Below are positions 37,062 to 45,976 of a stretch of DNA of 64,000 nucleotides, piece after piece; within the stretch, counting starts at the first letter, position 1; every line of letters begins with the position of its first letter. This DNA comes from Chitinophaga sancti (GTDB lineage: Bacteria > Bacteroidota > Bacteroidia > Chitinophagales > Chitinophagaceae): NCBI RefSeq assembly GCF_034424315.1, contig NZ_CP139972.1, forward strand, positions 7,696,501 to 7,760,500. The letters run 5' to 3'. The translations under genes and the position numbers were made by a program. The notes below the pieces were generated by a model, which had not been told where the DNA came from, searched no databases, and worked only from the letters and a program-made list of their open reading frames with translations.

Positions 37062-37598
37062 TTATTTTAACTGTAGTTTGTTGCGGATAATCTTGAGTGA
37101 GGAGTACAATTGCGTCTTGACAGTATTGACTGAAATACCTACAATTTTGGCCACTTCCTTGTGCGGACGACCTTCAATAAATACCATTTCCACTGTTCTG
37201 CGGCTTTTGTCAGGCAGTTCCTGCATAAGCCGGGTGATGTCATCGATTTGTTCACTATCTGGTTTTTCGCCGGACTGAGCTTCAGCATGAAGGTCAGAAT
37301 ATTTTTGGTTGCGTTTCGTTAGGTTGGTGTCATGCTTCAATTTGTTCAAACAGCTATTTGTTGCCATGCGGGTGAGGTATGCCCGGACAGCAACATTTAC
37401 ATCAATACCTTTTCTTTTATTCCATAGGGTAATAAAGACTTCCTGTGTTACATCTTCCGCATCATGAATATTACGCAGAATGCGGAAGGCAGCAACGAAT
37501 ACATCTCTGCGATATTTTTTATATATCTCAGCGTATGCCAGTTCGTTTCCCTCTTTAATAAGCTGAAATAGCTTAACGTCCTGCTCTTGAATCATCAT
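37062..37598 (-). CDS. ECF RNA polymerase sigma factor
   Basis: The 178-residue sigma-70 family protein has region 2 (DAEDVTQEVFITLWNKR, about 47-63) and region 4 (LPDKSRRTVEMVFIEGRPHK, then VAKIVGISVNTVKTQLYSSL). There is no region 3, as usual for ECF factors. It is upstream of the FecR gene on the same strand and divergent from the susC/susD pair, which it very likely activates. The 243-base gap between contains the promoters, but no sequence element could be assigned. Confidence 0.93.
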   Translation of the reverse strand: MMIQEQDVKLFQLIKEGNELAYAEIYKKYRRDVFVAAFRILRNIHDAEDVTQEVFITLWNKRKGIDVNVAVRAYLTRMATNSCLNKLKHDTNLTKRNQKYSDLHAEAQSGEKPDSEQIDDITRLMQELPDKSRRTVEMVFIEGRPHKEVAKIVGISVNTVKTQLYSSLKIIRNKLQLK

Positions 37599-37841
37599 GT
37601 TCGGATTTTATTACTCGATTACATTTCCTGAAGCTTTGGTATATTTATGATTATTTGGGGCTTGTTTTAGTGGAATCATTCTTAACAAAAATAGTTAATT
37701 TTTCAGAATGTCGTAAAGAGTGTAAAAATGATTAAATTTCCACGTAGAATCATACTTTTTGGCGATCAGAATTGTCTATAATGCCCCAGTGTAGTTGTCC
37801 AAATTATCTACTGATCCCTGCCGAGAAGATCCCAATATAAT

Positions 37842-40800
37842 ATGAAACATATTCTTGCGGCAAAAGGTGCTGGTTACCTGGTACTTTGCCTGCTATTCTT
37901 ACTGAGAGCGGGCATACCCACGAGCGCACAAACTCCAGGACCGTCCGATGTGAATAAGATGCTGAATAAGCGGATGGATCTCCAGGCATCTAATAAATCA
38001 TTAAAAGTCATACTTAAGCTGATCACTTCTTCGACCGGCTTGCGCTTCGTTGCTTCCGCCAATCAGCTGGATGTAACAGCTCATTATTCTATCTCCGTCA
38101 AAGATTATTCAGTTACACAAATATTGACTGAATTGCTGGGCCGGCAGGGGTTTACCTGGACGGTGACGGGCAATCAGGTCGTGTTCAGCAGGTCTGGTCC
38201 GCTGGTCCCTTTAGCTCCGAATGCAATTGCAAAGATGATCTCAGGAAAAACGAATGTCATAACAGGTATAGTGATGGATGAAAAAGAAATGGTCTTGCCC
38301 GGAGCTACAGTTCGCATCAGCGGCACTAGCCTTGGAGGAACGACAGATGAGACAGGGCGATTTTCTTTTATAACCGGGCAGGAAGATTTGGTGCTTTACA
38401 CAACTTATACGGGGTATAAACCATCGGAGACAGCAGTGAATGCTGTCGATTCGATTCGCATAAAACTGGTCTTGGCTAATAATATCCTGGATGAAACGGT
38501 CGTGATGGCTTATGGTTTGACTACCCGCAGAACGAATACAGGTAGCATTGGAAAAGTATCTTCAGGTGAGATTTCCCGGCAACCGGTTGCAAATATTTTA
38601 GGTGTCCTGGAAGGCCGTATTCCCGGACTAGCAGTGACACCTTCAAGTGGTGTGAATGGAACGAGTTTTTCCGTGCAGATCAGGGGAAGAAATTCATTTG
38701 CGAATGGTTCTGATCCGCTGTATATCATAGATGGTGTGCCATATATTTCGAGTAAGACGATCAACCTATTAGGATCGATTGCAGTACAAAACTTTGATGC
38801 AGGAGGGATCAGTCCTTTCAATAATCTGAATAAGGAAGATATAGAAAGTATAGAGATCCTGAAGGATGCAGATGCTACAGCGATCTATGGCAGCAGGGGG
38901 GCTAATGGGGTGATGCTGATAACCACAAAGAGAGGGAAAGAAGGGAAGACCTCGTTGCAGCTGAAATTGAATAAAGGGATGGGTAAGGTACCTGGGCTGG
39001 GCAATCTATTGTCAAAGGACCAGTATATGGCCATGCGGAAAGAAGCGTTTGCAAATGATGGGCTCACAGCGAATAACCAGGAAGGGAATGCAGGGTATGC
39101 ACCTGATTTGTTGATCTGGGATCAGGCGAGGAACCGGGATTGGCAAAAATTTATTATTGGTGGAACAGCCAATATTACGAATCTGAATCTGGCGCTGAGT
39201 GGTGGAAGCAAAGTGTTTCAATATAGATTGAGTGGAAGTTTTCTGAATAGTACATCTGTATTTCCGAAAGATATGAATATGGATATGCCTTATCTGCGGG
39301 GAACAGGCGATGCTTCGGTCACTTATCTATCCAGGAATAAGAAATTGAGTTTCGATTTTAGCGGGAAGTATGGGAAAGACAAGAACCAGATGTTTGATGG
39401 TACTTTGTTAGGTACGATGGCGCCACCGAATGCACCGGGTCCGAAGGATGCAAATGGAAAATTGGTGTGGGCGGAAAATGGAGCGGAGTACAGTAATCCT
39501 ATCGCAGATCTGTATAGGAAGTATACGATTAAGACAGGGAATTTGCTGGGAAGTATGAAGCTGGGATACCGGATTGTGGATAGTTTAAATTTCTTATTGT
39601 CTGCAGGTGTAAACAGGTATAGGGATAGTGAGAATTCGCAGTTCCCGATTATAGCCAGGAATCCGGATAGTGATTCCGCATCGTTTGGCGGGGCAACTTT
39701 TGGTACGCAGGAGATTAAGAGTTGTATTGTGGAGCCTCAGTTGGATTATACGAATACGTTTAAGTTTGGAAAGATCAATGCCCTGATAGGAACAACCTGG
39801 CAGTATAGTTCGAATACGAATATCGTGTTAGATGGGAGGGGGTATACGGATGATAATAAGCTGGATGATCTTTCGGCAGCAACGGCAATTTCTATGACTG
39901 GAAAGTACGCATCGAAGTATAAATATGCGGCGTTGTTTGGGAGGATAATTTATAATTATAAAGACAGGTATATATTGAATCTTTCGGCGAGAAGGGATGG
40001 CTCGAGTAGGTTTGGTCCGGGAAAGCGGTGGTCGAATTTTGGTTCTGTGGGTGGTGCCTGGTTGTTTAGTAATGAAGGGTTTGTGAAGGATAATTTGGAG
40101 TTTTTGAATTATGGGAAATTGAGAGGGAGTTATGGGATTTCGGGAAATGATCAGATTGGGGATTATAGGTATTTGGATACCTGGTCGTCAAATAATTTTC
40201 CGGGAACCTACCAGAATAATTTACCGATGATTCCAGAGGCTTTATTTAATCCTAATTTTTCCTGGGAGAGAAGTAAGAAAATAGAAACTGCACTTGAACT
40301 TGGGTTGTGGGATAATAAGCTTATAACGACGCTGGCCTATTTTAGTAGTACAAATGATAAACAGATTATCGCATTCAGATTGCCTTCTCAGACGGGTTTT
40401 ATGAATGTGATTAAAAATGAAGGTGTCATTGTAAAGAATACCGGATGGGAATTTGATATGACGGCGGAAGTATTGAAACGGTATCATTTTAGTTGGAGAA
40501 TGAATGCTAATATAACTTTTCCAAAAAATACGTTAGTTGCATTCCCCGATTTGGATAATTATACTATTGCACTTTATTATTCTGTTGGATATCCGTTGAA
40601 TGTATTGAAGCTTTATCATAGTACAGGTGTGGATAAAACTGATGGGCTATACAAATTCGAGGAAGTAAATAAAGATGGAAAATTAGATTATCAGGATTAT
40701 AGAAATGTAGGAAATCTCGATCCCAGGTTTTATGGAGGTATTGGAAATACTTTTCAATATAAGGGGCTTAGGCTGGATGTATTTATGACCTTAAGAAAAC

Positions 40801-41213
40801 AGACTATTCCTAATTATTTTTATGCAGCTTTCTTCAATTTAATGTCTCCGGGAACCTTAGCAAATCAATCTAGATGGGTGTTAGATAGATGGCAACACCC
40901 GGGAGATGAAACGCAAGTACAACGTTATGTAAGCAACAATGTCATAAACGGGCAGTCGCAGAGCTACCAAATATGGTATTCGAATGCGGTGTATGAAAAT
41001 AATTTCTTTTTGAAAGTTAAAAATATTTCATTGTCATATTCCTTAGATCCGAAATTGATAAAGAAGATGAAGTTGTCTGGTTTAAGGTGTTATTTACAAG
41101 GCCAAAATTTATTTACATTGACCAATTATAAGGGGCTGGATCCGGAAACTCCATATTATTTTTCACTCCCTACATTAAGGATTGTAACAGTAGGATTGGA
41201 GCTCGTTTTATAA
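37842..41213 (+). CDS. SusC/RagA-type TonB-linked receptor with STN signalling domain
   Basis: The 1123-residue outer-membrane transporter has a signal peptide (ending PTSAQ), a secretin/TonB short N-terminal (STN) domain (about 45-115, MDLQASNKSLKVILKLITSS), a carboxypeptidase-regulatory-like domain (ITGIVMDEKEMVLPGATVRI, about 140-215), a plug (about 220-360, SVQIRGRNSFANGSDPLYII, ADATAIYGSRGANGVMLITT) and a barrel. The STN domain, with the adjacent FecR and sigma factor, marks it as a receptor that signals ligand capture across the envelope. The susD-type gene follows by 13 bases. The ligand is unknown. The last quarter and susD are visibly more AT-rich than the first part. Confidence 0.95.
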   Translation: MKHILAAKGAGYLVLCLLFLLRAGIPTSAQTPGPSDVNKMLNKRMDLQASNKSLKVILKLITSSTGLRFVASANQLDVTAHYSISVKDYSVTQILTELLGRQGFTWTVTGNQVVFSRSGPLVPLAPNAIAKMISGKTNVITGIVMDEKEMVLPGATVRISGTSLGGTTDETGRFSFITGQEDLVLYTTYTGYKPSETAVNAVDSIRIKLVLANNILDETVVMAYGLTTRRTNTGSIGKVSSGEISRQPVANILGVLEGRIPGLAVTPSSGVNGTSFSVQIRGRNSFANGSDPLYIIDGVPYISSKTINLLGSIAVQNFDAGGISPFNNLNKEDIESIEILKDADATAIYGSRGANGVMLITTKRGKEGKTSLQLKLNKGMGKVPGLGNLLSKDQYMAMRKEAFANDGLTANNQEGNAGYAPDLLIWDQARNRDWQKFIIGGTANITNLNLALSGGSKVFQYRLSGSFLNSTSVFPKDMNMDMPYLRGTGDASVTYLSRNKKLSFDFSGKYGKDKNQMFDGTLLGTMAPPNAPGPKDANGKLVWAENGAEYSNPIADLYRKYTIKTGNLLGSMKLGYRIVDSLNFLLSAGVNRYRDSENSQFPIIARNPDSDSASFGGATFGTQEIKSCIVEPQLDYTNTFKFGKINALIGTTWQYSSNTNIVLDGRGYTDDNKLDDLSAATAISMTGKYASKYKYAALFGRIIYNYKDRYILNLSARRDGSSRFGPGKRWSNFGSVGGAWLFSNEGFVKDNLEFLNYGKLRGSYGISGNDQIGDYRYLDTWSSNNFPGTYQNNLPMIPEALFNPNFSWERSKKIETALELGLWDNKLITTLAYFSSTNDKQIIAFRLPSQTGFMNVIKNEGVIVKNTGWEFDMTAEVLKRYHFSWRMNANITFPKNTLVAFPDLDNYTIALYYSVGYPLNVLKLYHSTGVDKTDGLYKFEEVNKDGKLDYQDYRNVGNLDPRFYGGIGNTFQYKGLRLDVFMTLRKQTIPNYFYAAFFNLMSPGTLANQSRWVLDRWQHPGDETQVQRYVSNNVINGQSQSYQIWYSNAVYENNFFLKVKNISLSYSLDPKLIKKMKLSGLRCYLQGQNLFTLTNYKGLDPETPYYFSLPTLRIVTVGLELVL

Positions 41214-41226
41214 TAAATTCCAGAAG

Positions 41227-42615
41227 ATGAAAAAGTATCTTATAATATTGCTGGCAATTTATGCTATAGCTTGTAATAAATTAATTGATGTGGGCGATCC
41301 TGAAAATAGTGAGAATGGGAAGACAGTATTTTCACATGATACATCAGCTATGTCTGCAGTTACAGGCATTTATGCCAGGATAATGGCATCCTTTCCCAGT
41401 TTGTTGAATGGAGGGTTGACTATTTGTGCCGGTTTATCTGCTGATGAAATTCAACCTACTAGTTCCAGCAACAGCATGCAGGAATATTATATCAATTCAA
41501 TATCTACAACAAGTAATTTTAATAGACTATATCTATGGTATTATGGATATACATTAATTTATCAGGCGAATGCCTGTATTGAAGGTATTTCGAATAGCAC
41601 CGCACTTTCAGAGGTTATAAGCAATCAGTTATTAGGAGAATGTTATTTTCTGAGATCGTTGACCTATTTTCAAATGATCCAGCTTTTTGGAGATGTACCT
41701 TTAGTCATTTCTACAAATTATGAGGAAAATGCCGGATTAAAAAGAACACCTACAATTAAGATCCTTTCACAGATTAAAGAAGACTTGCTTAAAGCCACGG
41801 AATTGCTCACGGATAATTATCCCGGCAATAATAGGATAAGAGTAAATAAATGGGCCGCCAAAGCATTGCTGGCGAAATTATATTTATACGGAGGAGATTG
41901 GGCGGATGCAGAAAGTGCTTCAGGGCAGGTAATTAATGCTGGAACTTATAGATTAGAAAAAGACCTGAACAGGGTATTTTTGTATGATAGTAAAGAGGCT
42001 ATTCTACAATTCATGCCTTATGAAAATGGGTACAATACCACAGAAGGTGCACAGTTTGTTCCCAGCCCTAATGGTACATCTCTACCTCAGTATTCATTAA
42101 CCGAATATTTACTAAGTGCATTTGAAACCGGTGATAAAAGAGCAGCCAACTGGATTGGAAGGAAAACTGTTAATGGGGTGGTTTATACATTTCCATATAA
42201 GTATAAATTGAGGATCAATTTCGGTCCTACCTATGCCGTGACTGAATATGTAATGGTGCTTCGCCTGGGGGAACAATATTTAATCCGTGCAGAAGCCAGA
42301 GCACATTTAAATGATCTCGCTGGCTCTATTATCGATCTTGATAGCATTCGTAACCGAGCAGGATTACCTTTGATTGCACAAACTAATCCTGGCATTGATG
42401 TTAATAGTTTATTCAAAATCCTTCAAAAAGAACGGCAAACAGAATTGTTTGCGGAATGGGGCGCTCGCTGGTTTGATCTGAAGAGAGAGAAGACAGTTAC
42501 TAGTGTATTGGTTAGCAGAAAACAATCATGGAAGGATACCGACACCTTATACCCCGTGCCTGATGTGGAATTGAAATTGAATCCCAAGCTAACACAAAAT
42601 CCTGGCTATAATTAA
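41227..42615 (+). CDS. SusD/RagB-family lipoprotein
   Basis: This surface lipoprotein caps the SusC-type transporter and binds its ligand. The 462-residue protein has a lipobox (IYAIAC, Cys16) and the SusD N-terminal helical part (VTGIYARIMASF, LLGECYFLRSLTYFQMIQLF). TPR-like helices follow (AKALLAKLYLYGGDWADAES), and the RagB end is LQKERQTELFAEWGARWFDL, then LYPVPDVELKLNPKLTQNPG. It is in one operon with the SusC gene. A hairpin follows its stop. Confidence 0.93.
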   Translation: MKKYLIILLAIYAIACNKLIDVGDPENSENGKTVFSHDTSAMSAVTGIYARIMASFPSLLNGGLTICAGLSADEIQPTSSSNSMQEYYINSISTTSNFNRLYLWYYGYTLIYQANACIEGISNSTALSEVISNQLLGECYFLRSLTYFQMIQLFGDVPLVISTNYEENAGLKRTPTIKILSQIKEDLLKATELLTDNYPGNNRIRVNKWAAKALLAKLYLYGGDWADAESASGQVINAGTYRLEKDLNRVFLYDSKEAILQFMPYENGYNTTEGAQFVPSPNGTSLPQYSLTEYLLSAFETGDKRAANWIGRKTVNGVVYTFPYKYKLRINFGPTYAVTEYVMVLRLGEQYLIRAEARAHLNDLAGSIIDLDSIRNRAGLPLIAQTNPGIDVNSLFKILQKERQTELFAEWGARWFDLKREKTVTSVLVSRKQSWKDTDTLYPVPDVELKLNPKLTQNPGYN

Positions 42616-42650
42616 AAGGAAGCACCTGTGTAGTTACCACAGGCGCCTTT
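42614..42650. terminator. Hairpin between susD and the small-peptide gene
   Basis: cctgtg (42625-42630) pairs with cacagg (42638-42643), extended by imperfect aaagg/cttt pairs on the outside. It lies between two convergent genes and probably serves both. Confidence 0.6.
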
Positions 42651-42660
42651 ATTAAGCAGA

Positions 42661-42897
42661 TTAATTTGCTTTGCTTACAATCAAATTAGGATTATCCGTA
42701 GCCCTTAAACAAAATAAACCTGTACCAGGACAATTGAGTTCAGCGTTAGCGGTTGTTCCAAATAATACAGTTGTTCCATTAACCGTAACCCAATAATGAT
42801 TCTCCGCTCTTACATCAGGTTTTGCTTTCATTGCGTAAGCTGCTCCTACCCCAACTAAAGCAGCCAGTGCTGCGAATGCTAATTTAAGTTTGTTCAT
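42661..42897 (-). CDS. Small secreted peptide, DUF6520-like
   Basis: The 78-residue protein has a basic start (MNKLKL), an Ala-rich hydrophobic segment and a probable signal-peptidase site AAYA (about residue 22). The predicted mature part has about 56 residues with several Thr residues (38, 42, 43, 48, 49) and two cysteines, Cys56 and Cys63, in the form CPGTGLFC. It resembles the short DUF6520-type peptides of Bacteroidota, which often lie near MauE-type genes. It is the third gene after the LanKC-like kinase and MauE-like genes, 127 bases after the latter. It may be a substrate of one or both. Family membership is by eye; a function is not known. Confidence 0.72.
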   Translation of the reverse strand: MNKLKLAFAALAALVGVGAAYAMKAKPDVRAENHYWVTVNGTTVLFGTTANAELNCPGTGLFCLRATDNPNLIVSKAN

Positions 42898-43024
42898 AAG
42901 ATTAAATGTTTAAAGTGACAGAAAAAAAGCGCTTAAGCTGCCATTAGCATGAGACGTACCCATCCCCTCCGTAATCATCTTACGAACTGCGACAGTCATT
43001 CCAAACTAATACACTTTTAATTGG

Positions 43025-43453
43025 TTACCGGGGTAATGCTTTAGTATTCCTAATTAGCAACAGAGCAATGGCTCCTGCCAATACAAAAAACAAATTGAAA
43101 TAAAGATGCTGCACCCACGTGAACTGAACAATGGCGCCACCACATGAGCATGGAATCTTTCCAAAATATCTTAACTCTATCAGAATAATATAACCTGTAA
43201 ACAGTATCATCATCCCCGTCGCTATCTTCAATCCCATCAAACGTGTCTTATCCACACTCAATAAGAATGATACAAATATCTCGGTGAAAGGGATGCCCCA
43301 TACCAGCAAAGGCAAAAATTGAGCAGGAAACGGCTGCTTGTGCATCTGTGAAACAAATACATTAAATTCCATCCACTTACTCACAGCCGCATATACAAAC
43401 ATACTAATAAACAACAGGCATACTGTATTAAAGAACAGTGTTCTAGTTTTCAT
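43025..43453 (-). CDS. MauE/DoxX-type redox-associated membrane protein
   Basis: The 142-residue protein has four membrane helices and a paired-cysteine motif IPCSCGG near residues 101-107, as in MauE/DoxX-type proteins. MauE is needed for maturation of a disulfide-rich subunit in methylamine dehydrogenase, so these proteins are thought to move reducing or oxidising equivalents across the membrane. The gene starts nine bases after the kinase stop and precedes the two-cysteine peptide gene. A role in forming or reducing the peptide's cysteine pair is inferred. Confidence 0.8.
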   Translation of the reverse strand: MKTRTLFFNTVCLLFISMFVYAAVSKWMEFNVFVSQMHKQPFPAQFLPLLVWGIPFTEIFVSFLLSVDKTRLMGLKIATGMMILFTGYIILIELRYFGKIPCSCGGAIVQFTWVQHLYFNLFFVLAGAIALLLIRNTKALPR

Positions 43454-43462
43454 AGTCTTTAT

Positions 43463-44788
43463 TTAAACCAGTTCTATCTTCTCCGGTATGATGCCCGTCT
43501 TTAATAATGTTATTATTGAGGAAAGAGAGGGTCGGTTGGCAGGAGCAGGGTCCAGACAATTAGTAATTACTTCCAATAAAGCAATTTCCAGTCCTGCATT
43601 TACCAGCGCGTTATATATATTCCCTGAAAAACTCTCCTGATCAACCGGGTTCAGAATCATATAAGCTAATACCACCCCCATCGAATAAATGTCATCTTCC
43701 GGCGCCGGCTGCTCGCATCGCCGTTGCTGTGGCGACATGAACATTATAGTTCCATATCCAAATGGTGGATCAGGTGTACCTGCCGGCATATAATATGCTA
43801 ACTCGAAATCCAGCAGGTAAACCTTATCCTCCCGGATAATGAAATTATTAACCTGTATATCCCGATGTAGATATCCCAGCTCATGTAATCGTTTAATGAT
43901 CTCCGCTATCTGAAGAAAATATCCAAGGATTTTTACTTTGTCAGCTAACTCAAGCTCCCGCCAGATGCGGTCCTTATTAATCCCCTTTAATCTATCCGGC
44001 AATGATTGGCCGTTGATATATCCCGTCACCAAAAAATGATCCTCCCCCTTATTACAAAAATCAATTACCTGCGGTACCGGCAATTCATGCTGTATTTGCT
44101 CCAGCACAGTCTTCTGCCAGAATAACTTATGTGCAGATTCTCTTCCGTAACGGTCTATATAAGATGCCGCTTTCGCTTGTTTAATAATGCAATGTGTAAA
44201 TGAAAACTGCTTTATATTCACCCCGAGGTAAATGTCTCCCTTCGGATTAAAACGCAATAATTTAATAGGTACATAGTACTTTCCAATGATGCCCTTTCGC
44301 CGACTGTTGCGGTATTTAGCAGGTATATGATACGAAATACCGGTATCCAACTCCGTATATAACACCTTGCCTATACGAAGACTGTCATACGGGGTAATGC
44401 CCAGGAATGAATCCGTTACAGCCTCCAGCTCCCGGGCCAGTTTTATGGCCTGTTTCGCATGTGCCGGATAAATCACAATCACCTTGCCTGCCTCTTTAAT
44501 ACCCAATGACAGGCCATTACTCTGATCTACCAGCTTGTCGTTTTTCAACAAGCGGAAAGATACCCCATACGTCTTCAACACCGGTATTACCTGGTGAAGT
44601 AAAGATTGGGCTTGCTGCGAAAGCACAGAGATGTATAAAGTGAAATTATTCCGCAATTCACAATCGCCAACCTCCAGCCAATGCCCGCATTCCTGGTAAG
44701 GTATACTATATAACGACAGATCACTTGCAAAGTCTTTTACTTCATGTGTACTCAAAGGATACCCATTGTTCAGTTGAAAAACTGACAT
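43463..44788 (-). CDS. LanKC-like lyase-kinase without a cyclase domain
   Basis: The 441-residue protein resembles the first two domains of class III/IV lanthipeptide synthetases. Residues about 35-195 align by eye with the LanKC N-terminal (lyase) domain: NNFTLYISVLSQQAQSLL, GVSFRLLKNDKLV, GKVIVIYPAH. A protein kinase domain follows (about 195-435) with a catalytic loop LHRDIQVNN (Asp310, Asn315), DFE instead of DFG (Asp327-Glu329, as in LanKC proteins) and DDIYSMGVVLAYMIL. The LanC-type cyclase with its zinc ligands is absent; the protein ends at residue 441. LanKC enzymes phosphorylate Ser/Thr of a peptide and eliminate phosphate to dehydro-residues. Here a regulatory Ser/Thr kinase is the alternative. 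It leads a three-gene unit with a MauE-like protein and a small secreted peptide. Confidence 0.78.
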   Translation of the reverse strand: MSVFQLNNGYPLSTHEVKDFASDLSLYSIPYQECGHWLEVGDCELRNNFTLYISVLSQQAQSLLHQVIPVLKTYGVSFRLLKNDKLVDQSNGLSLGIKEAGKVIVIYPAHAKQAIKLARELEAVTDSFLGITPYDSLRIGKVLYTELDTGISYHIPAKYRNSRRKGIIGKYYVPIKLLRFNPKGDIYLGVNIKQFSFTHCIIKQAKAASYIDRYGRESAHKLFWQKTVLEQIQHELPVPQVIDFCNKGEDHFLVTGYINGQSLPDRLKGINKDRIWRELELADKVKILGYFLQIAEIIKRLHELGYLHRDIQVNNFIIREDKVYLLDFELAYYMPAGTPDPPFGYGTIMFMSPQQRRCEQPAPEDDIYSMGVVLAYMILNPVDQESFSGNIYNALVNAGLEIALLEVITNCLDPAPANRPSLSSIITLLKTGIIPEKIELV

Positions 44789-45485
44789 ACCATTTTAATG
44801 TCTAAGGTTATTTAATTGCAGTCTAAAATTAGTTCGTTCTATGCCTGCGTGCGCTTACAGGCTATAAAGTAGTTTTAAATGATCATGGATATAAGAATAA
44901 AGAAAAATACACGTCGTCCCCGATTTTAGTAATGTAATTTCTGAGTACTGCAAATATTTTTTTTCCTCCCCAATATTAAAATTTAGTCGAAAGACCAATT
45001 GTATGGAATGTATAACAGAAACTGATTAAAAATGTTCGTGAGTAATCATGAAATTTTTTTTGATGAATCGTTTTTTTAAATAATATATGTTTTTATCTAA
45101 TTTACCCGGGCTGTAGGGGATTTTGAAGCATTGATTGCTAACTGACAGGAATACACACTTTTAGCCTATTTTATCATGTTCTGGTCTATAGAAGGGATAC
45201 CCTTTTTAGGAGAGAGCTATAGTCCAGATTCGGTCAGTCTTCTATACCAACATTACATTATAATATCACTAAGAGGTCACTTCAATATCCCCTGGATATT
45301 GAAGTGACCTCTTAGTGACCTTTGGGTGACCTTTTAATGTAGGTACCTAAGCCTGTTCGCACTGAATCTCGCCAGAAAGCGTATCGAGCTACACAGATGT
45401 GTCAATTATCCCCGGTTTTGAAGCGATTTCAATTGATAAACAGTAGTTTATGCTATGGCACGGTTTTGTCAGCAGGTAGGACTAT
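44789..45485. other. AT-rich gap without a gene
   Basis: No convincing coding frame is seen in about 700 bases. The part next to the kinase start should hold the promoter of the kinase/MauE/peptide unit, but no exact TAnnTTTG box was found. A 12-bp inverted repeat with one mismatch (45180-45191 and 45217-45228) and the strong hairpin at 45267-45317 lie in the second half. Confidence 0.5.
45267..45336. repeat. Perfect 24-bp hairpin with three 11-bp-phased GTGACCT boxes
   Basis: Bases 45267-45290 pair perfectly with 45294-45317 around a 3-base loop (cct). The box gtgacct begins at 45304, 45315 and 45326, exactly 11 bases apart, and its complement lies in the left arm at 45274-45280. Phasing by about one helical turn suggests protein binding on one DNA face. 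A terminator is less likely because no gene ends nearby and no T-run follows. Confidence 0.75.
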
Positions 45486-45617
45486 ATGAAAGATTTATAT
45501 AAAATAGTGTCAAAAAAGCGCACAAGTTGTGATCTGCTGGGCTTCATCAGTTTAGTGTTAATATCTGTACAGATCGTTTTCGTAGTATTAATGATGTATC
45601 ATCGGGTACAGCTATAA
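45486..45617 (+). CDS. Possible 43-residue single-span membrane protein
   Basis: An ATG opens 43 codons: a basic start (MKDLYKIVSKKRTSCD), one hydrophobic span of about 20 residues (LLGFISLVLISVQIVFVVLM) and a short tail MYHRVQL. The charge pattern fits a real small membrane protein, but no promoter or family is recognised and the surrounding DNA is otherwise non-coding. It may be fortuitous. Confidence 0.3.
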   Translation: MKDLYKIVSKKRTSCDLLGFISLVLISVQIVFVVLMMYHRVQL

Positions 45618-45677
45618 AGCATTTTAGAGGTGCTAGCCTGGATCCAGGTGCAAAAAAGGATTATAGGAGTTAATCTT

Positions 45678-45815
45678 ATGAAAAGACTAAATTTGACCCT
45701 TTACGGCTTTTTTTGCTGGCTGTCAGCACAATCCTCTTTAAAAGCGCAGAAAAACCACGCTATACAAACAATCTGTACAGGTGGGAGGTATACCGGCCTG
45801 TATTTAAAAGCATAG
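45678..45815 (+). CDS. Possible 45-residue secreted peptide or gene remnant
   Basis: The frame encodes a signal-like start ending in -SLKAQ, the usual Bacteroidota cleavage end, and about 20 more residues including one Cys. A tAGGAG sequence lies about 8 bases before the ATG. Another frame of the same strand is open over the same stretch without an ATG and continues to about 45861 (it encodes NNLYRWEVYRPVFKS), so this may be the frameshifted remnant of a longer gene rather than a true peptide gene. Confidence 0.3.
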   Translation: MKRLNLTLYGFFCWLSAQSSLKAQKNHAIQTICTGGRYTGLYLKA

Positions 45816-45910
45816 AAAGCAATACAGATAAGCTGGTCCACCTGGATTTAAAATGTATATAACCAGGTCTGCCCGGGTCCATTCCCCAATCGCGCCCAAT
45901 TAAAATGGTT

Positions 45911-45952
45911 GCCCATCCTGAAGTTATATTTCAGAAGTCATTACTGGATGGG
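45911..45952 (-). terminator. Stem-loop after the AraC gene
   Basis: cccatcc (45912-45918) pairs with ggatggg (45946-45952), with a small tgaa/ttca stem inside. It lies 24 bases past the stop of the minus-strand AraC-type gene and is followed on that strand by a moderately T-rich stretch. Confidence 0.5.
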
Positions 45953-45976
45953 TGATCCTACAATATTTAAAAATAA

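Noticed and set aside
42910..42999. 29-codon minus-strand frame between the MauE-like and peptide genes
   Set aside because: It has a plausible ATG but no signal, family or ribosome site; the length is expected by chance.
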